A stretch of DNA of 6,347 nt. Origin: Thermaceae bacterium (GTDB lineage Bacteria > Deinococcota > Deinococci > Deinococcales > Marinithermaceae). Each line of letters starts with the position of its first letter. Position 1 is the first letter of the stretch. Below, one piece after another: positions 1 to 5,818 of the stretch. The DNA lies in NCBI GenBank assembly GCA_027053145.1, contig JALUED010000013.1:1-6347 (forward strand), in the 5' to 3' direction. A model generated the notes under the pieces. That model did no database searches and was not told the DNA's origin. It worked only from the letters and a program-made list of their open reading frames with translations. The translations under genes and the position numbers were made by a program.

Positions 1-1
1 C

Positions 2-625
2 CTTGACTTCGCCTTTCGCCCCTGGATGGCCCAGCTTGGGGTGCGGTTTTCGCTTGTGCTCGAGCGCCCCGGCTTCTACCCGCGGGGCGGGGGGCGCTTT
101 TGGGCCCGGGTGTTTCCCGCCGGGGGCGTGCGGCCTTTGCGGGCGGTGGAGGCCTTTGCGTTCCGGGAGGCTGTGGTGCGGGGCGTTGCCGCCCGGCTTC
201 CCGCCCACGTCGCCGAGCGGATCGCGAAGAGCGCGGCAGGGGCGCTTCAAAAGGCGGGGCTTGAGCCTAAGGTCGAGGTCCGCCGCCTCGAGGCACCGGC
301 CCCGGGCGCCTACGGCTTCGTCGGCTTTTCAGGCGCGCCCGGCCCCGCCGCCTTCACCGCGCTTGGGGCCCCGGGCAAGCCCTCGGAGCGGGTGGGGGAG
401 GAGGCGGCCGGCCGCGCGCTCCGCTTCCTCCGCCGGGGCGCCCCCGTGGAAGCGCACCTCGCCGATCAGCTGCTCTTGCCCCTCGCCCTCGCGCCCGCGC
501 CGAGCCTTCTCCGGGTCGAGGAGGTGACCCTGCATCTGGAAACCCAGGCCTGGCTTATCCCCCAGTTCCTCCCGGTGCGGATCCGGATCGCCGGCGATCG
601 GGTCGAGGTTCGGGCAAAAACTTGA
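2..625 (+). CDS. rtcA: RNA 3'-terminal phosphate cyclase, C-terminal part (5' end outside window)
   Basis: The reading frame is open from base 2 to a TGA at 623-625, and the start codon lies upstream of the window. RtcA is a cytoplasmic RNA-processing enzyme. It uses ATP to convert an RNA 3'-phosphate into a 2',3'-cyclic phosphate through a covalent enzyme-histidine-AMP intermediate. What I see: an ERPGFYPRGGG stretch near the left edge, a GAPGKPSERVGEEA stretch in the middle, HLADQLLLPLALA near base 460, and a C-terminal LHLETQAW...FLPVRIRI segment. Each matches the order and spacing of RtcA as I remember it from E. coli. The histidine encoded at 533-535 lies 29 residues before the C-terminus, where the adenylated catalytic histidine of E. 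coli RtcA lies. About 208 residues are present of a usual 330-345, so roughly the first third is missing. No rtcB or rtcR is visible here. An internal ATG at 26 is not the true start, because conserved sequence continues upstream of it. Confidence 0.9.
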   Translation, partial: LDFAFRPWMAQLGVRFSLVLERPGFYPRGGGRFWARVFPAGGVRPLRAVEAFAFREAVVRGVAARLPAHVAERIAKSAAGALQKAGLEPKVEVRRLEAPAPGAYGFVGFSGAPGPAAFTALGAPGKPSERVGEEAAGRALRFLRRGAPVEAHLADQLLLPLALAPAPSLLRVEEVTLHLETQAWLIPQFLPVRIRIAGDRVEVRAKT

Positions 626-650
626 CAAACCCGATAGGGGTATATAGGAT
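622..650 (+). promoter_or_regulatory. Sigma-A type promoter for the 198-residue protein gene
   Basis: A perfect TTGACA -35 box lies at 622-627. A 17-base spacer separates it from TAGGAT at 645-650, which matches TATAAT at four of six positions. An alternative -10, TATAGG at 643-648, would have a 15-base spacer. The -35 box contains the rtcA stop codon, so the promoter overlaps the end of the upstream gene. Transcription would start near 656-658, giving a leader of only about 12 bases before the ATG at 669. Confidence 0.65.
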
Positions 651-656
651 GCCCCG

Positions 657-661
657 GGAGG
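657..661 (+). promoter_or_regulatory. Ribosome binding site for the 198-residue protein gene
   Basis: GGAGG lies 7 bases before the ATG at 669, inside a GGGAGGGA run. It supports 669 as the start codon. If the promoter call is right, this motif sits at the very 5' end of the mRNA. Confidence 0.6.
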
Positions 662-668
662 GATTGAT

Positions 669-1265
669 ATGGCGAAACTCACGTTGGCCGAGCAGTTTAC
701 GCTTAGAGCGCTCACCGGTCGCGTCGTGGGCCAGGCCTTGGCCCAGGATCTGCCCGACGCAAGCCTCGGAATCCTCACCAACAAGACCTACATCTGCGCA
801 AGCCTCACCGGAGCCCTCGAGGCCGCCTACCTCGCCGAAAAGGGCGGGCTTGCCCAGGTGAAGACCGCGCTTGTGGAAAAGCCCGAGGAGGCGGCCGCCG
901 CGGTCGAGGCCTTGAAGGACGTGGACCTGCTCTTTCTTGCCTTCGGCGGCGAGGCCGGCCCCGAGGTGAACCGGCCCCTCACCGAGGCCGCCCTGAAGGC
1001 GATCAAGGAGCAGGGCTTCGAGGGGGAGGTCTTCTTCCACGTCCGCATCTGGGTGCCCGGCTTCGTGAAGGAGGCGCTCGCCGCCGACGAGGAGCTCCGG
1101 GCCTACTTCGAGGAGCTCCCCATGAGCACCTTCACCTTTGACCTGGAGCGGGGCCTTTTCTTCCTGAACGACGTCTACTTCGACGAGGAGGGCCTAAAGG
1201 CCGAGCCGATCCGGGTGCTCCCCATCACCCACGAGCACCTCGACCTCTTGAAGCGGAGCCTCTAG
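669..1265 (+). CDS. Unrecognised conserved-looking soluble protein, 198 residues
   Basis: I do not recognise this family. The start at 669 is supported by GGAGG 7 bases upstream and by a well-placed promoter, and codon use matches the neighbouring genes. The protein has no signal peptide and no membrane segment, so it is probably cytoplasmic. It has one cysteine (Cys43). The sequence suggests an alpha/beta fold: an alanine/glutamate-rich helix at about 72-83 leads into a hydrophobic strand ending in glycines ([11 protein letters not shown], 87-97). Further strand-like stretches follow at 119-130 ([11 protein letters not shown] region) and 153-171 ([18 protein letters not shown]). The C-terminal half is acidic, and the tail carries two histidines in ITHEHLD (187-192). 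With its own promoter and a strong terminator it should form a single-gene transcript, separate from rtcA and the arginine operon. There is no evidence linking it to arginine synthesis beyond adjacency. Confidence 0.88.
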   Translation: MAKLTLAEQFTLRALTGRVVGQALAQDLPDASLGILTNKTYICASLTGALEAAYLAEKGGLAQVKTALVEKPEEAAAAVEALKDVDLLFLAFGGEAGPEVNRPLTEAALKAIKEQGFEGEVFFHVRIWVPGFVKEALAADEELRAYFEELPMSTFTFDLERGLFFLNDVYFDEEGLKAEPIRVLPITHEHLDLLKRSL

Positions 1266-1277
1266 CCCCAAGCTGAT

Positions 1278-1311
1278 AGGGGGCCGGCCCACGGGCCGGC
1301 CCTTTCTTTTT
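1278..1311 (+). terminator. Rho-independent terminator after the 198-residue protein gene
   Basis: Two copies of the self-complementary decamer GGGCCGGCCC (1281-1290 and 1293-1302) can fold into a nine-pair GC stem with a CACG tetraloop. The stem can extend by two G-U pairs and one A-U pair into the T-rich tail TTTCTTTTT at 1303-1311. It starts 12 bases after the stop codon at 1263-1265. It should separate this gene from argG. Confidence 0.9.
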
Positions 1312-1328
1312 CCCCGCTCGAAAGCCTG

Positions 1329-1334
1329 TATATT
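1329..1334 (+). promoter_or_regulatory. -10 element of the arginine operon, predicted leaderless start
   Basis: TATATT matches TATAAT at five of six positions and ends 7 bases before the ATG at 1342. Transcription would therefore begin at about 1341-1342, at the start codon itself. The -35 position (about 1306-1312) falls in the T-tract of the preceding terminator and has no good TTGACA match. No Shine-Dalgarno sequence lies between here and the ATG, which fits a leaderless mRNA. Confidence 0.55.
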
Positions 1335-1341
1335 TGTGCAG

Positions 1342-2535
1342 ATGAAGATCGTGCTCGCCTACTCCGGGGGGCTCGACACCAGCGTGATCCTGCGCTGGCT
1401 GATCGAGCGCTACGGCGCCGAGGTCATCGCCTTCACCGCCGACATCGGCCAGGGGGAAGAGGTTGAGGAAGCGCGCGAGAAGGCCTTGAGGACCGGGGCC
1501 ACGAAGGCCTACGCCCTGGACCTTAAGGAGGAGTTCGTCCGCGACTTCGTCTTCCCCATGATGCGGGCGGCACCGCTTTATGAAGGGTATTACCTGCTCG
1601 GCACCGCCATCGCCCGGCCGCTCATCGCCAAGTACATGGTGAAGCTCGCCGAAGAGGAGGGGGCCGAGGCGGTCGCCCACGGGGCCACCGGCAAGGGGAA
1701 CGACCAGGTTCGCTTTGAGCTGACCACCTACGCCTTAAACCCCGACCTCAAGGTGATTGCCCCCTGGCGGGAATGGGCGATGAAGGGCCGGCCGGACCTC
1801 GTGGCCTACGCCAAGGCGCACGGCATTCCCGTGCCGGTGACGCAGGAAAAACCCTACTCGATGGACGCGAACCTCCTGCACATCTCCTACGAGGGGGGGA
1901 TCCTCGAGGACCCCTGGGCTGAGCCCCCCGCCGACATGTTCCGCCTCACCCGAAACCCCGAGGACGCCCCCGACGAGCCCGAGTACGTCGAGATCGCCTT
2001 CGAGCGCGGCGACCCGGTGGCGGTGAACGGCGAGCGCCTTAGCCCCGCCGCGCTCCTCGCCCGCCTGAACGCGATCGCCGGCCGCCACGGCGTGGGCCGG
2101 GTGGACCTCGTCGAGAACCGCTACGTGGGGATGAAGTCCCGGGGCGTCTACGAGACCCCGGGCGGCACGCTCCTCTACCACGCCCGCCGGGCGGTGGAGT
2201 CGCTCACCCTGGACCGCGAGGCGCTCCACCTCCGCGATCAGCTCTCGCCGAGGTACGCCGAACTCGTCTACTACGGTTACTGGTATTCCCCCGAGCGGGA
2301 AAAGCTCCAGGCGCTCTTCGACGCCATCGCCGAGGACGTCACCGGCACCGCCCGGCTCAAGCTCTACAAGGGGAGCGCCTGGGTGGTGGGCCGCAAGAGC
2401 CCCGTTTCGCTCTACGACCGTTCGCTCGTTTCCTTTGACGAGGAAGGCGACTACAACCAAAAGGACGCCGAAGGCTTCATTAAGATCAACGCCCTCAGGC
2501 TCAAGGTGCGCGCCCGGGTGCGGGGCAGGGGATGA
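1342..2535 (+). CDS. argG: Argininosuccinate synthase
   Basis: ArgG joins citrulline and aspartate with ATP to give argininosuccinate, AMP and pyrophosphate, the penultimate step of arginine synthesis. It acts in the cytoplasm, usually as a homotetramer. The N-type ATP pyrophosphatase loop AYSGGLDTS is at residues 6-14. The glycine-rich [13 protein letters not shown] signature is at 114-126. The substrate-binding stretch [17 protein letters not shown] begins at residue 170, and [13 protein letters not shown] lies further on. At 397 residues it has the normal family length. I chose ATG 1342 over the in-frame GTG 1336: homologs begin [10 protein letters not shown], there is no ribosome binding site for either, and a -10 box 7 bases upstream of 1342 fits a leaderless message starting at or next to that ATG. 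It is the first gene of an argG-argH-argA-carA operon, and its TGA overlaps the argH ATG in ATGA. Confidence 0.97.
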   Translation: MKIVLAYSGGLDTSVILRWLIERYGAEVIAFTADIGQGEEVEEAREKALRTGATKAYALDLKEEFVRDFVFPMMRAAPLYEGYYLLGTAIARPLIAKYMVKLAEEEGAEAVAHGATGKGNDQVRFELTTYALNPDLKVIAPWREWAMKGRPDLVAYAKAHGIPVPVTQEKPYSMDANLLHISYEGGILEDPWAEPPADMFRLTRNPEDAPDEPEYVEIAFERGDPVAVNGERLSPAALLARLNAIAGRHGVGRVDLVENRYVGMKSRGVYETPGGTLLYHARRAVESLTLDREALHLRDQLSPRYAELVYYGYWYSPEREKLQALFDAIAEDVTGTARLKLYKGSAWVVGRKSPVSLYDRSLVSFDEEGDYNQKDAEGFIKINALRLKVRARVRGRG

Positions 2536-3932
2536 AGGAAGGGGAAAAGCTCTGGGGAGGCCGCTTCGCCGAGGCGACCGACGCTTTGGCGCAGCGCTTT
2601 AACAGCTCGCTCGCCTTCGACCGGCGGCTTTGGCGCGAGGACCTTGAAAACTCCCGGGCCCACGTGCGGATGCTTGGCCAGGTGGGGATTTTAAAGCCGG
2701 AGGAGGTGGCGCAGATCCTCGAGGGCCTCGACCAAATCGAGCGCGAGATCGAGGAGGGCCGCTTCCCCTGGCGCGAGGCCCACGAGGACGTGCACATGAA
2801 CCTCGAGGCCCGGCTTGCCGAGCTCGTCGGCGAGGTCGGGAAAAAGCTCCATACCGCCCGCAGCCGGAACGACCAGGTGGCCACCGACCTGAGACTCTGG
2901 ACGAAGAAATCGCTCTCCGAGCTCATCCAGGAGGTGCGCGGGCTCCGGAAGGTCCTCCTCGCCGAGGCCGAGCGTCATCTGGAGGCCGGCACCGTCCTCC
3001 CCGGCTACACCCACCTGCAGCGGGCCCAGCCTATTCTCCTTGCCCACTGGTTCCTCGCCTACTACTGGATGCTGACCCGAGACCAGGGGCGCCTTGCGGA
3101 CGCCCTGCGGCGCCTGGACGAATCCCCTCTGGGGGCGGCGGCGCTTGCGGGGACCTCGTTCCCTATCGACCGCTTCCAGACCGCCCGGGAGCTCGGGTTC
3201 GCCCGGCCGATGCCGAACTCCCTCGACGCGGTGGCAAGCCGGGATTTTGCGCTGGAAGCCCTTTCGGCCCTCGCCATCCTCCAGACCACGCTCTCGCGCC
3301 TTGCCGAGGAGCTCATCCTCTATTCCTCCTTCGAGTTTGGGTTCCTCGAGCTCCCCGACGCCTTCGCCACCGGGAGCTCGATCATGCCCCAGAAGAAAAA
3401 CCCCGACATCCCCGAGCTCGTCCGGGCCAAGGCGGGCCGGGTCGTGGGCGACCTGGTGGCCCTCTTCGCGGTGGTGAAGGGCCTTCCCCTCGCCTACAAC
3501 AAGGACCTCCAGGAGGACAAGGAGCCCCTTTTCGACGCCTTCGACCAGGTCCTGCCCTCGGTCCGGCTCCTCGCCCGGATGCTCCCCGAGCTCCGCTGGC
3601 GCCCCGAGGTCATGGCCCGGGCGGCGAAGAGCGGCTACGCCCTCGCCACCGACCTCGCCGACTACCTGGCGAAGAAGGGCCTCCCCTTCCGGGAGGCCCA
3701 CGGGGTGGTGGGGCGGCTGGTGAAAAAGCTCGCCGAGGAAGGGCGCGAGCTAGAAAGCCTGAGCCTGGAGGAGCTCAGGGCCTTCTCGCCGCTTTTCGAG
3801 GAGGACGCCCTAAGGCTCCTTCGGCTCGAGCACGCGATCCACGCCCGGACCTCCTACGGCGGCACCGCCCCCGAGGCCGTGCGCCGCCAGCTCCAGGAGG
3901 CGCGGGCGCGCCTCGCCGAGGAGGAGGCATGA
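2532..3932 (+). CDS. argH: Argininosuccinate lyase
   Basis: ArgH splits argininosuccinate into arginine and fumarate, the last step of the pathway. It belongs to the fumarase/aspartase superfamily, whose members are homotetramers with active sites built from three subunits. All signature regions are present: the N-terminal LWGGRF (residues 7-12), [13 protein letters not shown] (107-119), [10 protein letters not shown] with the probable catalytic His161, and the superfamily signature [12 protein letters not shown] (281-292). The last carries the Ser282-Ser283 pair that includes the catalytic serine. Downstream, [15 protein letters not shown] and the C-terminal [10 protein letters not shown] are also typical. 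The length, 466 residues, is normal. The start overlaps the argG stop by 4 bp (ATGA) and is preceded only by a G-run, so translation probably depends on ribosomes finishing argG. The stop overlaps the next gene in the same way. Confidence 0.97.
   Translation: MKEGEKLWGGRFAEATDALAQRFNSSLAFDRRLWREDLENSRAHVRMLGQVGILKPEEVAQILEGLDQIEREIEEGRFPWREAHEDVHMNLEARLAELVGEVGKKLHTARSRNDQVATDLRLWTKKSLSELIQEVRGLRKVLLAEAERHLEAGTVLPGYTHLQRAQPILLAHWFLAYYWMLTRDQGRLADALRRLDESPLGAAALAGTSFPIDRFQTARELGFARPMPNSLDAVASRDFALEALSALAILQTTLSRLAEELILYSSFEFGFLELPDAFATGSSIMPQKKNPDIPELVRAKAGRVVGDLVALFAVVKGLPLAYNKDLQEDKEPLFDAFDQVLPSVRLLARMLPELRWRPEVMARAAKSGYALATDLADYLAKKGLPFREAHGVVGRLVKKLAEEGRELESLSLEELRAFSPLFEEDALRLLRLEHAIHARTSYGGTAPEAVRRQLQEARARLAEEEA
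3920..3924 (+). promoter_or_regulatory. Ribosome binding site for the argA-like gene, inside argH
   Basis: GGAGG lies 4 bases before the ATG at 3929, within a GAGGAGGAGG run that encodes the last glutamates of ArgH. It supports the start that overlaps the argH stop codon. Confidence 0.55.
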
Positions 3933-4477
3933 GCGAGCGGGTAAAGCCCCTGATGAAGCTCGAGCTCAAGCCCGTCGAGCTGCCCAAGGTCCGGAAGGGC
4001 GCTTCCTGGCGGGTGCGCAAGGCCCGGGTCGGCGACGTCGACCAGATCCACGACCTGATCAAGTACTGGGCCCGGGAGTCCTTCATGCTGGTGCGTCCCA
4101 AAGGCCAGCTCTACGAAAACCTCCGCGACTTCCACGTGATCGAGGACGAGGACGGGGTGCTCCTCGGGTCGGTGGCCCTCCACATCCTCTGGGCCGACCT
4201 CGCCGAGATCCGCTCGCTCGCGGTGCACCCCGACCGCCAGGGCGAGGGGCTCGGGCGCGTCTTGGTCGAGGCCGCCGAGGCCGAGGCGCGGGCGCTCGGG
4301 ATCCCCAAGGTCTTCGCCTTCACCATCCAGGAGGAGTTCTTCACCCGGCTCGGCTACCGAATCACCGAGCCCGAGGCGTTTCCCCGCAAGGTCTGGTTCG
4401 AGTGCCGGGACTGCCCCTTCCAGGACAACTGCCCCGAGGTCCCGGTCCTGAAGGTGCTGGAGGAGAGGGATGCTTGA
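3929..4477 (+). CDS. argA: N-acetyltransferase, probable short-form N-acetylglutamate synthase
   Basis: The protein is a single GNAT domain of 182 residues. The acetyl-CoA binding motif A is clear: [30 protein letters not shown] sequence at about 91-116, with the Q-x-x-G-x-G pyrophosphate loop at Gln104-Gly109. The C-terminal half has FFTRLGYRI (137-145), then [18 protein letters not shown] with Cys159, Cys162 and Cys168. This F/LPxKVW-x-x-C-x-x-CP pattern is what I recall of ArgA-class GNAT enzymes. Such an enzyme acetylates glutamate with acetyl-CoA, the first step of arginine synthesis. The classical ArgA amino-acid-kinase domain is absent, so this is the short form. About 26 residues precede the GNAT fold. 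The position supports the role: it overlaps argH by 4 bp and carA by 8 bp, and some marine bacteria carry this domain fused to ArgH. Function is inferred from family and context; another N-acetyltransferase activity is possible. GNAT membership is nearly certain. Confidence 0.9.
   Translation: MSERVKPLMKLELKPVELPKVRKGASWRVRKARVGDVDQIHDLIKYWARESFMLVRPKGQLYENLRDFHVIEDEDGVLLGSVALHILWADLAEIRSLAVHPDRQGEGLGRVLVEAAEAEARALGIPKVFAFTIQEEFFTRLGYRITEPEAFPRKVWFECRDCPFQDNCPEVPVLKVLEERDA
4459..4463 (+). promoter_or_regulatory. Ribosome binding site for carA
   Basis: GGAGG lies 6 bases before the ATG at 4470, inside the end of the argA-like gene. It fixes the carA start and makes the 8-bp overlap with the upstream gene credible. 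Confidence 0.65.
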
Positions 4478-5573
4478 GCGCGAGCGGGCGGTTTTGGTGC
4501 TCGAGGACGGCGAGGTCTACCGGGGCTTCGCCTTTGGCCACCGCGGCAAGACCCTGGGGGAGGTCGTCTTCAACACCGCCATGACCGGCTACCAGGAGAT
4601 CATGACCGACCCCAGCTACCACGGCCAGATCGTGGTGATGACCTACCCCCACATCGGCAACTACGGGGTCAACGTCTACGACATGCAGTCGAACCGCCCC
4701 TGGGTGCGCGGCTTCGTCGCCCGCGAGTTCTCCCGCGTCGCCTCGAACCCCCGCGCCCAGGAGACCCTCGAGGACTTCATGCGCCTTCACAAGGTGGTGG
4801 CGATCGAGGGGATCGACACGAGGAAGCTTGTTCGCAAGATCCGGGAGGGCGGGGTCTTAAAGGGCGTGATCGTGCACGCCACCGCCCTCGGCAAGGCCCC
4901 CACCGAGCCCTCCCCCGAGGTCACCACCCCCGTGCCCTACGCCTTTCCCACCCTGCGGACCGGGGGCAAGCGGGTGGTGGTGATGGACTTCGGCATCAAG
5001 CACGCGATCGTTGAACAGCTTGGGGCCTTGGGGTTCGAGGTCATCGTGGTGCCGGGCAAGGCCGACGCCGCCCACATCCTGGCGCTTGAGCCCCACGGCC
5101 TTTTGGTCTCGAACGGGCCCGGAGACCCGTTCGGCCCCACCTACGCCCACGAAACTCTGCGGGCTCTTCTCGACCGCCTCCCCATCTTCGGGATCTGCCT
5201 CGGCCACCAGCTCCTCGCCATCGCCGCGGGGGGGCGGACCTACAAGATGAAGTTCGGCCACCGGGGGGCGAACCACCCGGTGAAGAGCCTCCTCGACGGT
5301 TCGATCGAGATCACCAGCCAAAACCACGGGTTCGCGGTGGAGCTTGAGTCCCTAAAGGGTTTTAAAGCCACCCACGTCAACCTGAACGACGGGACCCTCG
5401 AGGGCATGACCCACGAGCACTACCCGGTTTTTTCGGTGCAGTACCATCCCGAGGCGAGCCCTGGCCCCCACGATTCCCGCTACCTTTTCCAGCGGTTTTT
5501 GGAAGAGGTCGAGGCCTTCCACGCCACCGGCGCTCCCGCAAAAAAGCAGGGTAAGGACCGCTTCGGGGTTTAA
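4470..5573 (+). CDS. carA: Carbamoyl-phosphate synthase small (glutaminase) subunit
   Basis: CarA hydrolyses glutamine and passes ammonia through a tunnel to CarB, which makes carbamoyl phosphate for arginine and pyrimidine synthesis. The N-terminal small-subunit domain covers residues 6-135, with [26 protein letters not shown] and [15 protein letters not shown] class I glutamine amidotransferase domain covers about 168-350, with SNGPGDP (214-220), the nucleophile elbow GICLGHQ (Cys243) and [12 protein letters not shown] (His326, Glu328). The triad is complete. The protein has 367 residues, against 382 in E. coli and roughly 390 in my recollection of Thermus. The shortfall lies at the linker around residues 137-150, where a helical segment normal in the family seems to be missing. 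The start is supported by GGAGG 6 bases upstream and overlaps the argA-like gene by 8 bp. No carB follows, so its partner must be encoded elsewhere. Placement with argG and argH suggests expression tuned to arginine demand. Confidence 0.96.
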   Translation: MLERERAVLVLEDGEVYRGFAFGHRGKTLGEVVFNTAMTGYQEIMTDPSYHGQIVVMTYPHIGNYGVNVYDMQSNRPWVRGFVAREFSRVASNPRAQETLEDFMRLHKVVAIEGIDTRKLVRKIREGGVLKGVIVHATALGKAPTEPSPEVTTPVPYAFPTLRTGGKRVVVMDFGIKHAIVEQLGALGFEVIVVPGKADAAHILALEPHGLLVSNGPGDPFGPTYAHETLRALLDRLPIFGICLGHQLLAIAAGGRTYKMKFGHRGANHPVKSLLDGSIEITSQNHGFAVELESLKGFKATHVNLNDGTLEGMTHEHYPVFSVQYHPEASPGPHDSRYLFQRFLEEVEAFHATGAPAKKQGKDRFGV

Positions 5574-5581
5574 CCCCGAAG
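5561..5581 (+). terminator. Hairpin over the carA stop codon, possible 3' end of the arginine operon
   Basis: Perfect 8-base arms CTTCGGGG (5561-5568) and CCCCGAAG (5574-5581) flank a five-base TTTAA loop containing the TAA stop at 5571-5573. There is no T-tract afterwards; the next bases are GGGCATGGGG. It is therefore not a standard intrinsic terminator. It could mark or protect the transcript end, or act with a termination factor. The CCCC of the right arm can also pair with GGGG at 5581-5584 in a weaker alternative hairpin. Confidence 0.4.
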
Positions 5582-5615
5582 GGGCATGGGGCTTGGCTGC
5601 TTCCTCTGCTTGCTT

Positions 5616-5627
5616 CGTCCTAGGACG
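5616..5627. repeat. Perfect 12-bp palindrome, possible operator
   Basis: CGTCCTAGGACG reads the same on both strands. It lies 43 bases after the carA stop and about 190 bases before the next start codon. As DNA it has the symmetry of a dimeric regulator site. As RNA it is too compact to form a good hairpin. No match to a known operator is claimed. Confidence 0.4.
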
Positions 5628-5701
5628 CGGGAGGCCGTTTCTTCTTTGGGGCCGTTCAAAACCCCTGCGCCCGAGGGGGAATAGGTGGTATGGTTTTGAT
5701 C

Positions 5702-5732
5702 AAGCCCTAGAGTCGGGGGCGCGGGAGGGCTT
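5702..5732 (+). repeat. Inverted repeat in the upstream region of the exported-protein gene
   Basis: AAGCCCT (5702-5708) and AGGGCTT (5726-5732) are perfect 7-base complementary arms around a 17-base GC-rich loop, followed by TTG. It could be a leader hairpin or a weak terminator between carA and the next gene. The T-run is too short for a confident terminator call. Confidence 0.35.
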
Positions 5733-5779
5733 TGTATGGGACTGCAAAGGGTGGAAAACGCAGGAGAAGGGAAGATTTC

Positions 5780-5818
5780 ATGGAGCATTTACGGAAAGAA
5801 TCGGAAAGAGGTGGCTAA
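5780..5818 (+). CDS. Possible 12-residue leader peptide upstream of the exported protein
   Basis: ATG at 5780 opens a frame encoding MEHLRKESERGG, which stops at TAA 5816-5818. The stop shares its last A with the next start codon (TAATG), the geometry of translational coupling. A purine-rich AAGGGAAG (5767-5774) lies 5 bases upstream and could serve as a ribosome binding site. The peptide is highly charged and has no residue run suggesting attenuation by an amino acid. A 12-codon frame can easily arise by chance, so this is a candidate only. Confidence 0.2.
   Translation: MEHLRKESERGG
5807..5814 (+). promoter_or_regulatory. Ribosome binding site for the exported-protein gene
   Basis: AGAGGTGG closely resembles the anti-Shine-Dalgarno complement AGGAGGTGA. 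Its GAGGTG core (5808-5813) ends 4 bases before the ATG at 5818. It decides the start of the last gene. Confidence 0.65.

Larger units (their letters stand above)
5574..5817. other. Intergenic region between carA and the exported-protein gene
   Basis: These 244 bases hold no gene I can support except a possible 12-codon leader ORF at its 3' end. In order they contain the right half of the carA hairpin, a perfect 12-bp palindrome at 5616-5627, a weak CCCCT/AGGGG stem at 5662-5678, a 7-base inverted repeat at 5702-5732, and a short CTTTG/CAAAG pair at 5730-5749. I could not find a convincing promoter. TATGGT (5689-5694) and TAGAGT (5708-5713) resemble -10 boxes but lack a -35 at proper spacing. 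A 72-residue minus-strand frame here (5570-5788) lacks a ribosome binding site and resembles no protein I know. Confidence 0.6.

Noticed and set aside
3..527. Plus-strand open frame in another frame over rtcA
   Set aside because: Its translation is rich in Ser, Arg, Pro and Gly, typical of an off-frame read. The overlapping frame carries clear RtcA motifs.
1327..1340. ArgR operator (ARG box) at the argG promoter, TGTATATTTGTGCA
   Set aside because: Only four of seven positions are symmetric, and it does not match the AT-rich ARG box pattern well. The -10 element explains the AT-richness.
1336..1341. GTG at 1336 as the argG start
   Set aside because: It adds only Met-Gln before the usual N-terminus [10 protein letters not shown], has no ribosome binding site, and sits only 1 base after the predicted -10 box.
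1278..1341. Riboswitch or T-box upstream of argG
   Set aside because: The only structure is a compact terminator hairpin belonging to the upstream gene. There is no space for an aptamer before the ATG.
1735..2460. Minus-strand open frame (241 codons) across argG
   Set aside because: It is an antisense shadow of argG with Val/Gly/His-rich composition and no domain signature.
2691..3701. Long minus-strand open frame (336 codons) across argH
   Set aside because: It lies entirely antisense to argH, whose motifs are unmistakable. Long antisense frames are expected in GC-rich genes with strong codon bias. Its translation is low-complexity (Gly/Glu/Leu rich) with no recognisable motif.
5541..5556. 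A-run with partly complementary flanks near the carA 3' end as a minus-strand terminator
   Set aside because: The flanking bases pair poorly, and no minus-strand gene ends here.
5570..5788. Minus-strand open frame of 72 codons in the intergenic region
   Set aside because: There is no ribosome binding site before its ATG, no recognisable motif, and it runs through palindromes. It is probably chance.
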